Shown: positions 10,840-21,616, numbered from the stretch's first letter. The stretch is 64,000 bases of DNA from Protopterus annectens (GCF_019279795.1 NC_056725.1:1747273126-1747337125); one strand, 5' to 3'. The notes: generated by a model not told the origin, from the letters alone. Numbers and translations are program-made.

Positions 10840-10905
10840 GTTTCTGGGTATTGAACCCAGACACGATTAATCTGATGTACTCATTGCCTGTTGTAATAAC
10901 CAAGA
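10840..10905 (-). repeat. Possible tRNA-like SINE relic
   Basis: On the minus strand GTGTCTGGGTTCAATACCC resembles a box B with paired flanks, preceded by AATGAGTACATCAGATTAATC. No tail or target duplication found. Confidence 0.25.
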
Positions 10906-11148
10906 GCTATTGGAGCAGGCATGTAGGCTTGATAGGAGACTTAAGGTATGCCTGCTCAAGATGATATACAGTGATGAACTGAAAATATGTCTGTGCCTTG
11001 CAATCTGAACAGATACATGCTTACATTGTGCCTGTCTGAGGTGAGTTTTTCTCTCCTGATGCGTTTCACCATTTTAGGCAATCTCTGTAGTAGCTGTACA
11101 GGAGAAAAAGAATAAAATATATACATATATACATTTATATGCATGTAC

Positions 11149-11151
<3 letters not shown>

Positions 11152-11218
<67 letters not shown>

Positions 11219-11237
11219 GTGTGTGTGTGTGTGTGTA
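11152..11237 (+). repeat. (TG)n microsatellite
   Basis: About 43 dinucleotide units with a single GC interruption near 11,213. Long Val-Cys frames over this tract are artefacts. Confidence 0.98.
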
Positions 11238-12120
11238 TGCACATCCTGTGATAGACTGGCATCCTATCCAAGATTATTTTTTCTGCCTTGTGCATGTACT
11301 GAGTATTAAGCTAAGCTTTAGCACACCCACAGCTCTGAACTGAATAAAGCAGGTATTGGAGAATGAATGAATTAATGAATTAATTATGTTATATCAGTTA
11401 AAGAAACAGAAAACAATGCACAATTTGTGTCTAGCATGGCATAATCAGCAATGACAGATGCAGGCACCAAGTACTTACATCACTAATCTCCACCTACCTG
11501 CACACACCCATATCATTTGGACTGTTGTATGTGCACTGAACTGTAAAATGAATTACACTGTGTCAGGATCCTAATGCAAAAACTAAGGCATGCTGAAGAA
11601 GGGTTTTGAAGTAACTTTGCTGCTGAAATTCACTTCTAATGCTGTACAAATATTATGTTGCGTTAAGCAGTTTCTAAAGGCTCAAGTTATAGAATGTGCT
11701 AGAAACTGATGAGAACTGGTCCATATTTTATGGCAAAAGTAACAGAAGTTGCAAAGTATTGTAATATTGCTTGGCAAAATGAAAAAAAAATGATAATATT
11801 ACATTTTACTCCACCAGAGCCATGGATTTCTTACAGCCACTGTTGTGACCAATCTGGAGGAGGCTTTTTGTTCATTTTTCCAGACTGTAGCCAAAGCATA
11901 CCAAGATCATGACAAGGTGTGCTAGAAAATGGAAATCAGAATTTAAACCAACTTTAGCGAGTACTGAATTTTGTAAAGGAGATGGAAGAATTAGAAGTGG
12001 GATCTTTAGGAAATATGGAACATATTACATTGAAATAAAGGAAATGGAAGGAACATATTACACAGACATAAATGGAATTTGTGGGAGCAATACATACAGA
12101 ATAATGTTCACAAGGAGGAG
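11238..12120. other. Unassigned sequence
   Basis: No recognised gene or repeat border. Contains ATGAATTAATGAATTAATTA-like low complexity near 11,365-11,390. Confidence 0.35.
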
Positions 12121-12195
12121 TGAGGTTCATAGGTTCATAGGTGTGTACTAGGCTAATGGCCCTGGAGCCTATATAAGCCTAGCCCAATGGACTTA
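12121..12195 (-). mobile_element. CR1-like LINE 3' end only
   Basis: Two TTCATAGG units, GTGTACTAGGCTAATGG and TATATAAGCCTAGCCCA form the reverse complement of the family 3' terminus (compare 860-926 and 57,715-57,780). Only about 75 bp remain, a strongly 5'-truncated copy. Confidence 0.75.
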
Positions 12196-12386
12196 GAAAC
12201 TTATATAAAAGTCAGGGACTTAGAAAATTGTATTATGTTGGACTGAATGATAATTGTTTAAAACAAAACATATATATGCATACTGCATGAAAAATGTTAC
12301 TATGGTTTGTTTTCTTTTCTATTAATGTGTATGCACCCATGTCACTGTCATAAAATGGGATTTAATAAAATGTTTAAAAATGTGCT

Positions 12387-13950
12387 TTGTCTGATCCCCT
12401 ACAGAAACTATTCAGTATCAGCCACAAAATAGGCTTTGTGAAGGATAAATGGATGACAGCAATAGTCATGCTGTTGCACAAAAGTGGGGCTTCAACAGAA
12501 CTTGGTAATTATAGACCCATAAGCCTGAAAAGTCTAATTTGTAAGGCTATGGAAAGGATAATTCTGAAATTAATTTATAAAGTTACAGGTAACCTACAGA
12601 TTTCTGACCGATCCCAGTTTTGATTCATCAAGGGCTGGTCCTGATTACTTAGTCTGGTTGATGTTTTCAGAAAACTTATTGAAGCAATGGATGAAGGCAA
12701 AAAAGTGCACTTCACATATCTAGACCTCACAAAGTTATTCAGCACCATCCCACAAGTAGATATCATAGTTAAACTTTCCAGCTAAATGTCAGTCACTATG
12801 TAACTCATTGGATAGCAAAGTAGTTCACAAATAGAACCCAGGAAGTTAGGGTGGGTGGCAATACCTAGTCCAAACACCTGTCACTTGTGGTATACCCCAG
12901 GGTACAGTCCTGGGGCCACTGTTCTTTGGCATTTACTTCCTGGAGGTCAAAGCTAATGCTAATGGTTTGTAGCTGACTAAGTTTGCAGATCATTGCAAAG
13001 TTGGTGCCATCATAAACTCCTCCAGAGGATACTAAGATCCTCCAAGATAGCCTGCCCTGAACAAATAGCTGGTGTCAAAACCATTGGCTGAAATTAAATA
13101 GCAACAAGTGTATAACTGTATCCTTTGGTAAGCATGATGCCCCATGTAACTAACACATTGATGACACATGCCTGATAATTGATCCCATAGTTAGGGATCT
13201 GAGGATCCTATGTTAAGAATAAAGTGTCCTTTGATCACCATGTATCCACTGTTGTAAGGAAGAGCCTTTTCATTGCACAGCTTATATCTAAAGGTACTGC
13301 TTCCAGATCCAGGAATGTAATCGTTCCACTGTGCTCTGCACTCATTAAGCTGATCACTGAGCACAATGGTCCCTTTTGGGATACACTTTTCCAAGCACGT
13401 TTCACAACGGGAACAACCACAATACTTTCTCATTAAGATATCAAGGGCCCGAATTGTAAAAACAATGCAAACCATCTCAAAACATTGTCCTTCTTCTCAG
13501 TATCATATAGGCTACTGAGAGATGACCTCTGCCTTGGGCATAGAGCTTGGACAGACCCTATTCTGTCAGACCTATTGCACATTTACAAGTCCAATTGTAT
13601 CATAAACACCTGCTCAATGAATTGCAATCTAGTTTGTAAAATAAACAGAACACATTGGCAGGATAGGTTTGCTTCACAGAGAATCGTGTTTCTGTGGAAC
13701 CATCTTCCACTCCACACAAAACAAAGTACTTCTCTTACTCTGTTTAAATGTAATTTGGATGAATGGAAGGGTAACTGCAAATTCAACCCTGGTTTAGCAA
13801 CCCTGTTCCTCATGTATAGGGGAAACATGTAAATGTCCCAACATATCCTTGTTCAACTTTTTCTGGGTTACTTGTATGCAAAATATAAGGGTTAAAAAAC
13901 TTGCATGGGAATATAAGGCTAGGCTTCTTAAGATCCTTACAGATCAATAC
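12387..13950 (+). mobile_element. CR1-like LINE, 5'-truncated, decayed
   Basis: Forward copy running from the RT palm to the 3' UTR. The RT start reads TAIVMLLHKSGASTELGNYRPISLKSLICKAMERII in the 12,387-12,623 frame. Motif A is YLDLTKLFSTI-like near 12,717-12,750 (AFD replaced). Motif B is GIPQGTVLGPLFFGIYF-like near 12,892-12,945, and FADHCK is read near 12,982 where FADDCK is expected. The C-terminal domain is at 13,485-13,832. The family 3' UTR piece AAGGCTAGGCTTCTTAAG at about 13,914 marks the end. Confidence 0.75.
13485..13832 (+). pseudogene. CR1-like C-terminal domain remnant (115 aa)
   Basis: Contains YRLLRDDLCLGHRA, THWQDRFASQRIVFLWNHLP and the terminal GLATLFLMYRG block. These align with the same positions of the copies at 426-785 and 57,300-57,660. 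This is the most intact example of that C-terminal domain, but it lies in a dead element. Confidence 0.75.
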
Positions 13951-14879
13951 CTATGTTTGCCCTGTTGTATGTGATGGAAAAAGATGCAGTCTTGGTGGTG
14001 AAAAAACTGTAAGACTTTGATGTAGCTGTGGAAAAAAAGTTCCTTAACATTTTGTAACCAGGGGAAATATACACTTCTAAATTGTACCTAATTACAGAGG
14101 ACATTCCTCAGTTTGGAACTTAAAAATTCCTTGTTCTGCACTGTCCCATGCTGAAACAGTTTGTCATACATTCACTGTTAAAAATATCTTAACAAATAAT
14201 CTTGGTAAATAATACTAACTTGTGTTGATTCATAATTTTTATAAGTGTGAAAAAAGTTATTAACCATGCTGTGACCTTTCTAGTTCAAGTATTAGTAATG
14301 TTTAGTAAGTGTTTCACATTTTGCCCATTTGTTCCACATTATGAGAAAGACATTTTGGAGACCTAAAGTTGTGAAATATTCTACATAAAAGAGGGTGTTT
14401 CTACAAATGTATACAGAGAAATTGGGAAACATTATGAGGAATGAACATGAGCTAGATGAGTAAAGGTAATCCGGCTATTCAGACGATGAGCAGGTTCATG
14501 ACAGAACTATCACTGTTACTGCTGGTAGTGATCTTTTCAAAAGTTACAAACAGAACCAGCGCTACCAATGGAGAAAGCAGTCTCAAAACCTTCTAAAGGG
14601 AGATGCAGCATCCAAGATGGGGAATTAGGTAGAGGCACTTTTGCAAACGGTAGTGACAAGACCAGTAGGCTATTGCCAGAAGGCAGGCTAGATACCACAA
14701 GGGATTTCACAAGCAAGGAGAAGGACCTTCAGATAGTTATCATCTACCTTAGAAAAAGATGGCTGAGAAGTAATTGACAGATACACTTCTTGTTGAAAAG
14801 ATATGATACAGTATAAGTTTATGTCAAATGATGTTGTTGTGTTGTACTGAAAGAGACTATTCTGGAGTTAAAACATAAG
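13951..14879. other. Unassigned sequence
   Basis: No recognised coding domain. Part of it may belong to the upstream flank or LTR of the Ty3/Gypsy element that follows, but I could not find an LTR start. Confidence 0.35.
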
Positions 14880-15206
14880 GACATTTTGCATAAATTGAAC
14901 AAGGATCAGTAGGCCTGACTAAATGGCAAGAGATGGCTCAGACTGTAGATCATAGTGTGTGTGTTGTACCTTCAAAGCCACTGTAGTTTGTGGGCATGTG
15001 CATATAAGCACGGACCATGTGCAAGCAGAGTGGAATTTTGTGTAAGTAGCCAGAGTGAAAGCATATATATGTGTGTAGCAGTCAGTCAGTTAGCTAGTTC
15101 ATGTAAGTTTTATATTACAGTCATCCATCCTGATATATTTGTGTGTAATAAACATCTTGAACACCCAAGCCTCATCATCTTATTTGAATGCACAAGATGA
15201 GCGACA
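14880..15206 (+). repeat. Probable Ty3/Gypsy 5' LTR (start uncertain)
   Basis: The end is set by the primer binding site at 15,207. The tract has LTR-like signals in order: TATAAGCAC near 15,004, AATAAA at 15,147-15,152, and an end in ACA at 15,204-15,206. The left border is a guess because no second LTR exists in the window to compare. Confidence 0.45.
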
Positions 15207-15223
15207 TGGTGTCAGAATGGGAT
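15207..15223 (+). promoter_or_regulatory. tRNA-Leu-type primer binding site
   Basis: TGGTGTCAGAATGGGAT is complementary to the 3' end of vertebrate tRNA-Leu plus CCA, except for one missing base. It directly follows the putative LTR end, as expected for minus-strand priming. Confidence 0.6.
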
Positions 15224-15719
15224 CTGAAGTCAAAACTTCTTAAAACCATGAGTCGCACAGTTATAAATGGAGGAATATACAGGAGTGGCTCAAGTGACGC
15301 ACAAACAACTCATAAACAGGTCAGAATATATTTCCAGGTACTTAAACTTGTTTAAATGATTTTTCACTTGATGAATATAAGGCAAAGCATTCAAAACTTT
15401 CAAAACAAATTACTGAATAAACAAAATATTTGAAATTGCGACATATTGATAAAAGTGCTCGAAATAATTACAAAAATGTTTGAAACAATAAATGAATTGT
15501 CTAAAATGTTCAAAAAAGAGAAAACAATTGTATTTTTTCACAATGTACTAGTTTTTCACATGAACTAAAGCTATACAAAGTGTCAAAAGTGTGCAAAATG
15601 TTGGAAGTGTGTGCAGTATTACAGTACAGTCTTTTCAAAGAGTATAGTTATTTCAAAGAGACTGTTGTGCAGTTGAATATATTTACAAGTACCTGTTGTG
15701 TGTTTGAAACTTATTTGGC

Positions 15720-15800
15720 ATGGCAGAAGGATTTTGCAGACCTGGTCCACTTGTGTTTGATAATAATTTTGCTGAAAATTGGAGAGGGTTTGGGCTATGA
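15720..15800 (+). pseudogene. gag: Gypsy gag N-terminus (26 codons)
   Basis: The frame starts MAEGFCRPGPLVF and contains FAENWRGF. This resembles the start of Gag in Mag-like Gypsy elements, where a F...N..ENW.RF pattern begins the capsid region. It stops at 15,800. RNase H-like sequence begins about 10 bases later, showing the deletion junction. Confidence 0.55.
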
Positions 15801-15803
15801 GAG

Positions 15804-16400
15804 TTGACATGCAACAATATTACTTGGTTCTGGTTGGAACAACACCAAAGAGCATTTGATATCCTGAAAAAGAAAATTGCCAGTCCACCCGCTTTGAGAT
15901 ATTATGATGTTCACAAACCTGTAACTCTTTCCTGTGATGCTTCAGCATTTGGTCATGGTGCAGTAATTCTTCAAGAGGATAGACCAGTGGCCTATATATC
16001 TAGAACTCTAACTCAAACTGAGATGCAATATGCGCAAATTGAAAAAGACCTTTTGACAATAGTGTTTGCATGTTAGAAGTTCAATGATTATATTTATGGC
16101 CGACCTATCCAAATTGAGACTGCTCACCAACCTGTGGTTACAATTTTGAAAAAAGCAATGTACACAGCTCCAGCTGGATTGCAACATATGATATTAAAAT
16201 TGCCAAAGTACAATTTCAATATGGTTTACACAAAGGCAAACTTCTTTATCTTGCTAATACTCTATCCAGATCCCCCAGACAAACCACTGACCTGCATGAC
16301 AATGAGAAAGCTAATTTTGAAGTCATGTAAGTCAGAAATTTTTATTCCACATGTTTTGATGAGATTAGAAATCGCACAGCTTCAGATCCAGTTCTCCAGA
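15804..16400 (+). pseudogene. pol: Gypsy RNase H domain remnant
   Basis: The 15,804-16,076 frame reads a connection region (HQRAFDILKKKI) and RNase H with LSCDASAFGHGAVILQED and the acidic YAQIEKDLLTIVFAC. So the Asp of DAS and the Glu of the IEK block are present. A stop follows at 16,074, and the remainder reads on to about 16,230 in another phase (TAPAGLQHMILKLPKYNF). Dead by stops. Confidence 0.75.
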
Positions 16401-16559
16401 GGCTGAACCATTTTATCAGTCACAGATGGCCAGCAAAACAATCTTGTTTACCACTAGACGTGCAGCAGTATTTTCCTTATATAGATGAGATTTTGATGGA
16501 AGATGTTATCATCATGAAAGGTCCAAAGATGGCAAATGCAAAATCCTTGCAACAAGAGT

Positions 16560-17180
16560 ATATTAAAATCTTGCATCAAGGTCACCTGGGAACTGATTCT
16601 ACCAAAAGAAGGGCTTGAGGACTAGTATTTTGGCCTTTTATGTCAAAAGATATTGAGAAGGAAATCTCAGCTTGTTCAATTTGTAATAGTACTAAACTGC
16701 ACCAACAAAAGGAACCATTTTTGCTAAACCACATTCCTGAACTACCTTGTTCGACAGTAGCCACAGATATTTTCAAATGGAATGGTCAACATTATTTGGT
16801 ACTAGTAGACTCTTATTCCAATTGGTTTGAGATTGACCTACTTCCTAACCTAACTTCCAGTACTGTCATAACAAAGTTGAAGATATATTTTTCTGTCCAT
16901 GGTAGTCCACACAAAGTTGTTTCTGACAAAGGTGCACAGTTTACAAGTCAGCAGTTCAAAACATTTGCTGAGACATGGGATTTTGGTCATGTTAACTACT
17001 CTACAATCAATAGCGGACGGGAGTCGTTGCTGGCGATTCCCTAACCGGGAAAAGCCGAAAGACACACACACACTAGTAGTCCTGAGTATCCACAATCTAA
17101 TGGCTTGGCTGAACTTGCAGTTCAAAGTGTGAAACAGTTGGAGATATCCAAAAGAGAAAAAAAAACAATATTTTTCTGAA
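16560..17180 (+). pseudogene. pol: Gypsy integrase remnant, interrupted
   Basis: The zinc-binding part reads LHQGHLGTDSTKRRA, a stop at about 16,617, then ACSICNSTKLHQQKEPF. The catalytic core has ATDIFKWNG (first Asp), VSDKGAQFTSQQF (second Asp) and, after an interruption of about 80 bp, SNGLAELAV with the Glu. The DDE residues survive but are separated by the insertion and a stop. Confidence 0.75.
17004..17080 (+). repeat. SINE 3' tail-like insert within integrase
   Basis: GCGGACGGGAGTCG, then a GATTCCCTAACCGGG stretch and AAAAGCCGAAAGACACAC, match the 3' end of the SINE at 62,860-62,930. The integrase reading is broken just before it and resumes in the next bases (SPEYPQSNG). It is either a very short SINE copy or the tail of the partner LINE. 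Confidence 0.65.
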
Positions 17181-17405
17181 TTTGCATAATCTCAGAAACA
17201 TTCTTCAAGACAATTTACTTGGTTCACCTGCCCAGAGACTGATGTCAAGAAAAACTAGAACTCCACAACCAATCAGTAAGAATTTGTTGATTCCAAGTGC
17301 TAAAAACAACAAAGCAGTAAAAGCTCAACTCATGAAAAAGTTTGTCACAGAAACTCCATTATGAGAAATCCAGCAAACCTCTCAATCCATTAAAAGAAGG
17401 ATAGT

Positions 17406-17762
17406 GTGAATGCAGACAGCAAAAGGTTTGATCGAGTAGGACTTGTGAAACATCTATGTGAGGAACCAAGATTGTACATCATTGAGTCACAAGGAATGGA
17501 ATTTAGGCAGAATTGGAAACATTTATTGCCTGTGTCCGAGTCAGCGTTACAACTGACTAATTCTCAGAGTATGCTACTGAATGTTCCTGTTCCAGAGAAC
17601 AATTCATCTTATGTTCCTGTTCCTGAAAGTATCCCTGAAGTTCCTAATGAAGAGCATTCCCCAGTGACTGTCCCTGTTGCTAAAGCCAGTACTGATTTTT
17701 ATATAATGAGGTCAGGTCGTATCTCAAGACCTAATCCTAGATACACAACAACCTGGACATGA
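17406..17762 (+). pseudogene. pol: Gypsy pol C-terminal tail (118 aa)
   Basis: Open frame downstream of the integrase. It includes VLKHLCEEP-like and FRQNWKHLLPV blocks, which match the post-integrase RRNRxHL region of Gypsy elements. A repetitive VPVPE tail follows, and it ends with GRISRPNPRY. No chromodomain seen. Confidence 0.6.
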
Positions 17763-17789
17763 TTGTTATTGTTTATGTGTTTGTATAAT

Positions 17790-18166
17790 TTTCATGCATA
17801 TCTGGTTGTGGTTTACATTGCTATGTGTCAGGTCTGTGAAGCATTCTATATTGGCAAGACCGAATGGATGCTGAAACAATGTATATACAAGCACGTATAC
17901 GACATTAAAAATAGGAAGAGTACTAATACTTTGGCTAAGCATGTCAGTAATAATACAGAACATTTTTTTAAATTTCTGTAGTGGATCAGGTTACTGTGAA
18001 TGTTAGTGGTGGGTCCCAAGCACTACATCTGGAGACAAGGGAGTTATATTGGAAGTTACATCTTAATGCCTTTAATTACCCTAGTTTAAATGAACAATGT
18101 TCTATAGCCTGTCTACTGAAATTAAAGAGTTTGGACAGATACATTTTAAATGGTAGAGTTCTTTGA
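17790..18166 (+). mobile_element. PLE GIY-YIG endonuclease fragment
   Basis: Starts with VVYIAMCQVCEAFYIGKTE, the GIY-YIG core of a Penelope-like element, then KQCIYKHVYDIKNRKSTNTLAKHV. After a stop at 17,979 the next phase gives LETRELYWKLHLNAFNYPSLNE, the C-terminal block of PLE endonucleases (compare the 47,440-47,545 copy). It directly abuts the Gypsy relic. The RT half is missing, so it is a 5'-truncated PLE. Confidence 0.75.
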
Positions 18167-18726
18167 TTCTATTTTTTCCCTTTGGGGATTGACTTAATGG
18201 AAATTTTAGGGTAAGGAGTGTTTAAGAAATTTTATAGTGAATATTTACAATATTTCTAAGTTTTGTTAAACAAAATATAAAATGTGATATGTCTTTAATA
18301 TGTGAATGAAGTGGGGATCACATGATGCTGTTGGTGGGGTAGTTAAGAATGGTTAAGGATTGTTTGCTTAAACTTCTGAGAAAGTTCTAAATGTAAGGAC
18401 TGCTTTTTGTTGCACTAAACCACTTTAAATTGTATTTATTGCCAGTGCAGTTATTTTCTTGTGTCTGTTTGGTGCCTTGGACCTTTCATTCTTGTGGTGG
18501 TTATCCAATCTTATGTTATTAATTCTGTTAAACTCTTGACAGATCAAAGGGCAAACTGTACAACCCCCACTGGGGAAAGAGTCCCCATGGTCAATGTTTT
18601 TAACGATAGACTGATTAGGCATACGAAACTGACATTATGCAAGATGATCAGCCACACTCTTGCCCTCGTAATAATTAAATGGGCCTTACATAAACAGACA
18701 TTCAGTACTGCATCCATCTGAATAAT
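18167..18726. other. Unassigned sequence, possible PLE 3' UTR
   Basis: Probably begins with the 3' UTR of the preceding PLE fragment. No intact hammerhead was found. Confidence 0.35.
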
Positions 18727-18993
18727 GTTCCATTTTTTGCAACTGCAACATACGTGAAGACAAAAAAATGAAAAATACACACAAAATAGCTTCTTCCACT
18801 GGAAATTTAATGAACGATCTGGTACCTCGGCAATTCGCCTTCAAAGGATCACAGTTCAATAGAATTCAGCATCAGCCTTATATACATTTAAACATCAATT
18901 ATTCAATTAATCAAATGATGCGTGATCTCTAAAACAGAATATATACATACTTTCAAAGTGTTTTAAAGTGTTTTAAACAAACTTCACTTGGAA
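18727..18993 (-). repeat. PLE terminal repeat, left copy (inverted relative to right copy)
   Basis: About 265 bp that is the reverse complement of 21,617-21,843. Shared blocks include AGCTTCTTCCACTGGAAATT, AGTTCAATAGAATTCAGC, ATCAATTATTCAATTAAT and TTTAAACAAACTTCACTTGG. It differs from the other copy by an extra 35 bp at 18,814-18,848 and lacks about 27 bp present in the other. It lies just beyond the 3' end of the PLE coding region (minus strand). Confidence 0.8.
18812..18862 (-). ncRNA. Hammerhead-like relic in PLE terminal repeat
   Basis: Read on the minus strand: TGTGATC, CTTTGA, then AGGCGAATTGCC (a stem II-like hairpin), GAGGTACC and GATCGTTC. The layout follows a hammerhead with a palindromic short helix III (GGTACC) and a GATC/GATC helix I, but the CUGANGA core is not intact. 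Most of it falls in the 35 bp missing from the other terminal copy. Confidence 0.35.
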
Positions 18994-19142
18994 CAATTAA
19001 ATCCAACAATAATTATAGCAGCTTATGATAGTTGAAATAAATATTATTGTTATACATAAATAAATAAATATAAACATTATAAATATGTGAAATAAATATA
19101 AATATGTAAATAAATATACTTAATATTTAATATTTAAATATA

Positions 19143-19997
19143 TTATAAAACCAATTCCTGATTCAACCCATAAGGCTTCAAAGTGTTGAATTTAATAATC
19201 ATTCTAGTCTCCAATTCCAAAAGTTTACCTACAACATCATCTCCTCTAGAAATAAAAGGTCTTCCTAGTACATTGAATGTTAAACTATCACCACACCCCC
19301 CATGATGATCAATGAAATGCTTAGCCACAGGACTGGAAAGGTTGACATTTCTTATATCTTTAAGATGTTCAAGCACCCTGATTCTAACCATTCTTTTGGT
19401 TTGTCCAACATACCAAACATTTGAACAAGAACACCCCAAAATGTACACTACACATGTGGACCTGCAGTTAAAGTATTCCCTATGAATATGTTTGATATTA
19501 TTAAAACTATCTACATTCAAAACCCTAGAACAAACACTACAAGATCCACATGCAAAGGTGCCAGTTCTGATAGAAAATGTATAACCCTTTTGTCTAGATT
19601 TAAAATTGAAATTCAAAATTTCTTTTAAATTATTTCCCCTTTTAAAAGAAAAATTAACAGTATTAGGAAATAACTTGCCAATTACTTCATCCTGACAAAT
19701 TAAATACCAAAATTTTCTAATGGTAGAAGTCATTATTTTGTAAAAAGGGGTGAATTTCATTACAAAAAATACTTTCTCAACATCAGTTTTCTCAACAACA
19801 TTATTGATAACTAAATGTTTGGTATCTTCTGCTAGACTCGGAGCCCTAGTATGCTCACTTGTCTGTCCATCACGACACCGTAATAGGTGATCATAATCAT
19901 ATCCCCTTTCCAACAACCTGGAAAGTACTATATTCAATTCCTTATCCAGCTCTTCTTTAACACTTTGAAACTCCCCTGAAGGCAAAGCATTAATCAA
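19143..19997 (-). CDS. PLE RT C-terminus, cysteine linker and GIY-YIG endonuclease (284 aa, partial)
   Basis: About the first 60 residues are the RT thumb end (LLERGYDYDHLLRC, the RGYP-type block of PLEs). Residues near 150 hold a cysteine cluster (TFACGSCSVCSRV). The GIY-YIG domain follows: CVVYILGC, then VWYVGQTKRMVRIRVLEHL with the expected Arg and the EH pair. The frame ends with LELETRMIIKFNTL, the C-terminal helix. It is the best-preserved endonuclease of this subfamily here. The start is not a real start: the frame continues from an upstream RT in the parental element. Confidence 0.8.
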   Translation of the reverse strand: MINALPSGEFQSVKEELDKELNIVLSRLLERGYDYDHLLRCRDGQTSEHTRAPSLAEDTKHLVINNVVEKTDVEKVFFVMKFTPFYKIMTSTIRKFWYLICQDEVIGKLFPNTVNFSFKRGNNLKEILNFNFKSRQKGYTFSIRTGTFACGSCSVCSRVLNVDSFNNIKHIHREYFNCRSTCVVYILGCSCSNVWYVGQTKRMVRIRVLEHLKDIRNVNLSSPVAKHFIDHHGGCGDSLTFNVLGRPFISRGDDVVGKLLELETRMIIKFNTLKPYGLNQELVL

Positions 19998-20237
19998 ATG
20001 CTAGGGATGCATACTAGTAGAATGTAAAAACATATTAACTGATGTTTGTTTCCTATAAGGTCTGAAATGTATTTTATTATCCATTTCAAAAAGAGTTAAG
20101 TCAAGAAAGTTAATCTCACTCCTGTTGAACTCATAGGAAAATTGTAATTTATGTTCATTATCATTCAATATAGTAAAAATCTAAAATTACAGATGAAAAT
20201 TAAATCATCTATATATCGCATACATAATCACATTATT

Positions 20238-21059
20238 TTAATATATGAATTTTCTTTCAAAAAATCCATATAAATAATGGCATATGATGGCACCAGTGCC
20301 TTTGATTTGTAAGAAGAATTCATTATTGAAACAAAAATAACTGTGTGTGAGACAAAATTCCAACAAATAAACCAAAAAAGAAGTTTTAGGACCTTCACCC
20401 AGCATATGTTGAACACATTCAAGTCCCCACTGTTTGTCAATATTGGTATAGAGGATAACATCAATAGTGACCCAATAATACTCATGGTTCCATTCTAAAC
20501 CAGAGATGTGATTAATTAAATCCTGTGTGTCCTTAATATGAGCCACTACTCTCTTCAAATAAACCTTCAACTGAAAATCCAATAACAAATTGACGTTTTC
20601 AAGAAAAGAACCAATCCCAGATATGATGGGCCTACCAGGTGGTTCTGACAAATTTTTGTGAACTTTGGGTAAAGCATATAAAATAGGCACAGTAGGTTGA
20701 CGGATATACAATTTTTTAACATTGTTCTGCGACAAAAACCCCAAACGTTCACCTTTTTCCAAAATGAATAACAATTCACTGTTATATGTCAGGGTAGGAT
20801 CATTCTCCAGCCTCTTATATTCATCAGAATTAGACAACAACTTCCCCACCATGGAACAATAATTTATTTCACATTTAAATATGTAATCCTTCTTTTTTTT
20901 TTTTCTTTTTAAGGCATAGGCATACCAGTCCTTGCTTAAATTATATAAGCCTTTTTTCAACAAACTCCAAAAAAGAAGTTCTAATTTTTTAAAACTATCA
21001 GCATGTTTCAAAATAGGAAAAGGGTAATTTACCACCAGTAAAAAAAAAAGCATCCTCAC
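20238..21059 (-). pseudogene. PLE reverse transcriptase (273-aa frame)
   Basis: The finger/palm blocks read TVPILYALPKVHKNLSEPPG followed by RPIISGIGSFLENV, a sequence style typical of vertebrate PLEs. Motif A is WVTIDVILYTNI (Asp present). The motif B region is FFLQIKGTGAIICHYLYGFF, where the usual GTAMGxxxAP is decayed. Motif C (YIDD) lies just past the frame end near 20,215. The substitutions in motif B and the phase breaks argue against activity. Confidence 0.8.
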
Positions 21060-21239
21060 TATTCTTAACAGAAATAATGTTATCTATAGAGGAGAAATAT
21101 TCATCACTGATGTTATTTTCATCCCATTCATAGTTATAAACTGAAAGATTTAACAAACTGTCATCTAAATCAGAATCACTAGAAATTTCTTGCTCATCAT
21201 AACATTTTTTCTAACAAACTTCTGACCTCAAAATAGATG

Positions 21240-21572
21240 TCAGCTAAAGAAGGGTAGGTACAAACTTGCTGCCCTTAAAGTAGGTACAAAACTGCTGCCC
21301 TTATTCAAAACTTTGAGCATGTTGTCATTAATAGACAAACCAGACAAATTAATACATTTTAAACAATGCGCTTGTACAGTCAATTCAGACAGACCTTCAT
21401 TTGAATCTGTTCTCCTATTTCCACCGTTGGCTGTGTCATTCCGAAAGTTCACGTTGGTATCAGAAAAGTCATCATTAGCAAGTTGATTTTCTCTGTCAGG
21501 AACTCTACTGTGTGTTACAGTCCTTGCAAAACAAACATTCAAGACACTGATTAAGCTGACACACCTCTCCAA
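21240..21572 (-). pseudogene. PLE N-terminal region remnant
   Basis: Ends in INLSGLSINDNMLKVLNKGSSFVPT, which aligns with YNFSGLSINESHHKVISKGT in the 36,244-36,927 frame and YNFSNQFFHADIANILCKGF in the 45,178 frame. This is the block that precedes the PLE RT. A 24-bp local duplication (GTAGGTACAAACTTGCTGCC at about 21,250, repeated near 21,280) shifts the reading. Confidence 0.65.
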
Positions 21573-21616
21573 CTCCTGCCCTTGATTTATTCATTCATTA
21601 AGTAAATCAGTGAATC

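Larger units (their letters stand above)
15207..17760 (+). mobile_element. Ty3/Gypsy retrotransposon, internally deleted, no 3' LTR
   Basis: Order seen: primer binding site, leader, a short gag start (15,720-15,800), then directly the RNase H, an integrase and a pol C-terminal tail ending at 17,760. Most of gag, the protease and the reverse transcriptase are missing, so a large deletion joined gag to RNase H. RNase H and integrase residues suggest a Mag-like lineage (inference from YAQIEKDLL and ATDIFKWNG). A SINE-tail-like piece interrupts the integrase near 17,004-17,080. Confidence 0.75.
19143..21600 (-). mobile_element. PLE (Penelope-like), nearly complete, with inverted terminal copies
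   Basis: Minus-strand element. From 5' (high coordinate): an N-terminal block with INLSGLSINDNMLKVLNKGS (21,240-21,572 frame), the RT (20,238-21,059), motif C VMRYIDDLIFIC near 20,215, and the C-terminal RT/linker/endonuclease frame 19,143-19,997. Both sides carry the same roughly 250-bp repeat in opposite orientation (18,727-18,993 and 21,617-21,843). Inverted pseudo-LTRs are known for PLEs. Stops near 20,000, 20,230 and 21,060-21,240 make it inactive. Confidence 0.85.

Noticed and set aside
11143-11343. Open frames rich in alternating Val-Cys or His-Thr over the (TG)n and (CA)n tracts (also at 25.1 and 30.7 kb)
   Set aside because: They are produced by the dinucleotide repeats and have no stop codons for that reason; no gene context.
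18380-18410. Hammerhead near CTGAGAAAGTTC downstream of the PLE fragment at 17.8 kb
   Set aside because: The core is not CUGANGA and no GAAA follows the paired AGTTC/GGACT; too weak to list as a feature.
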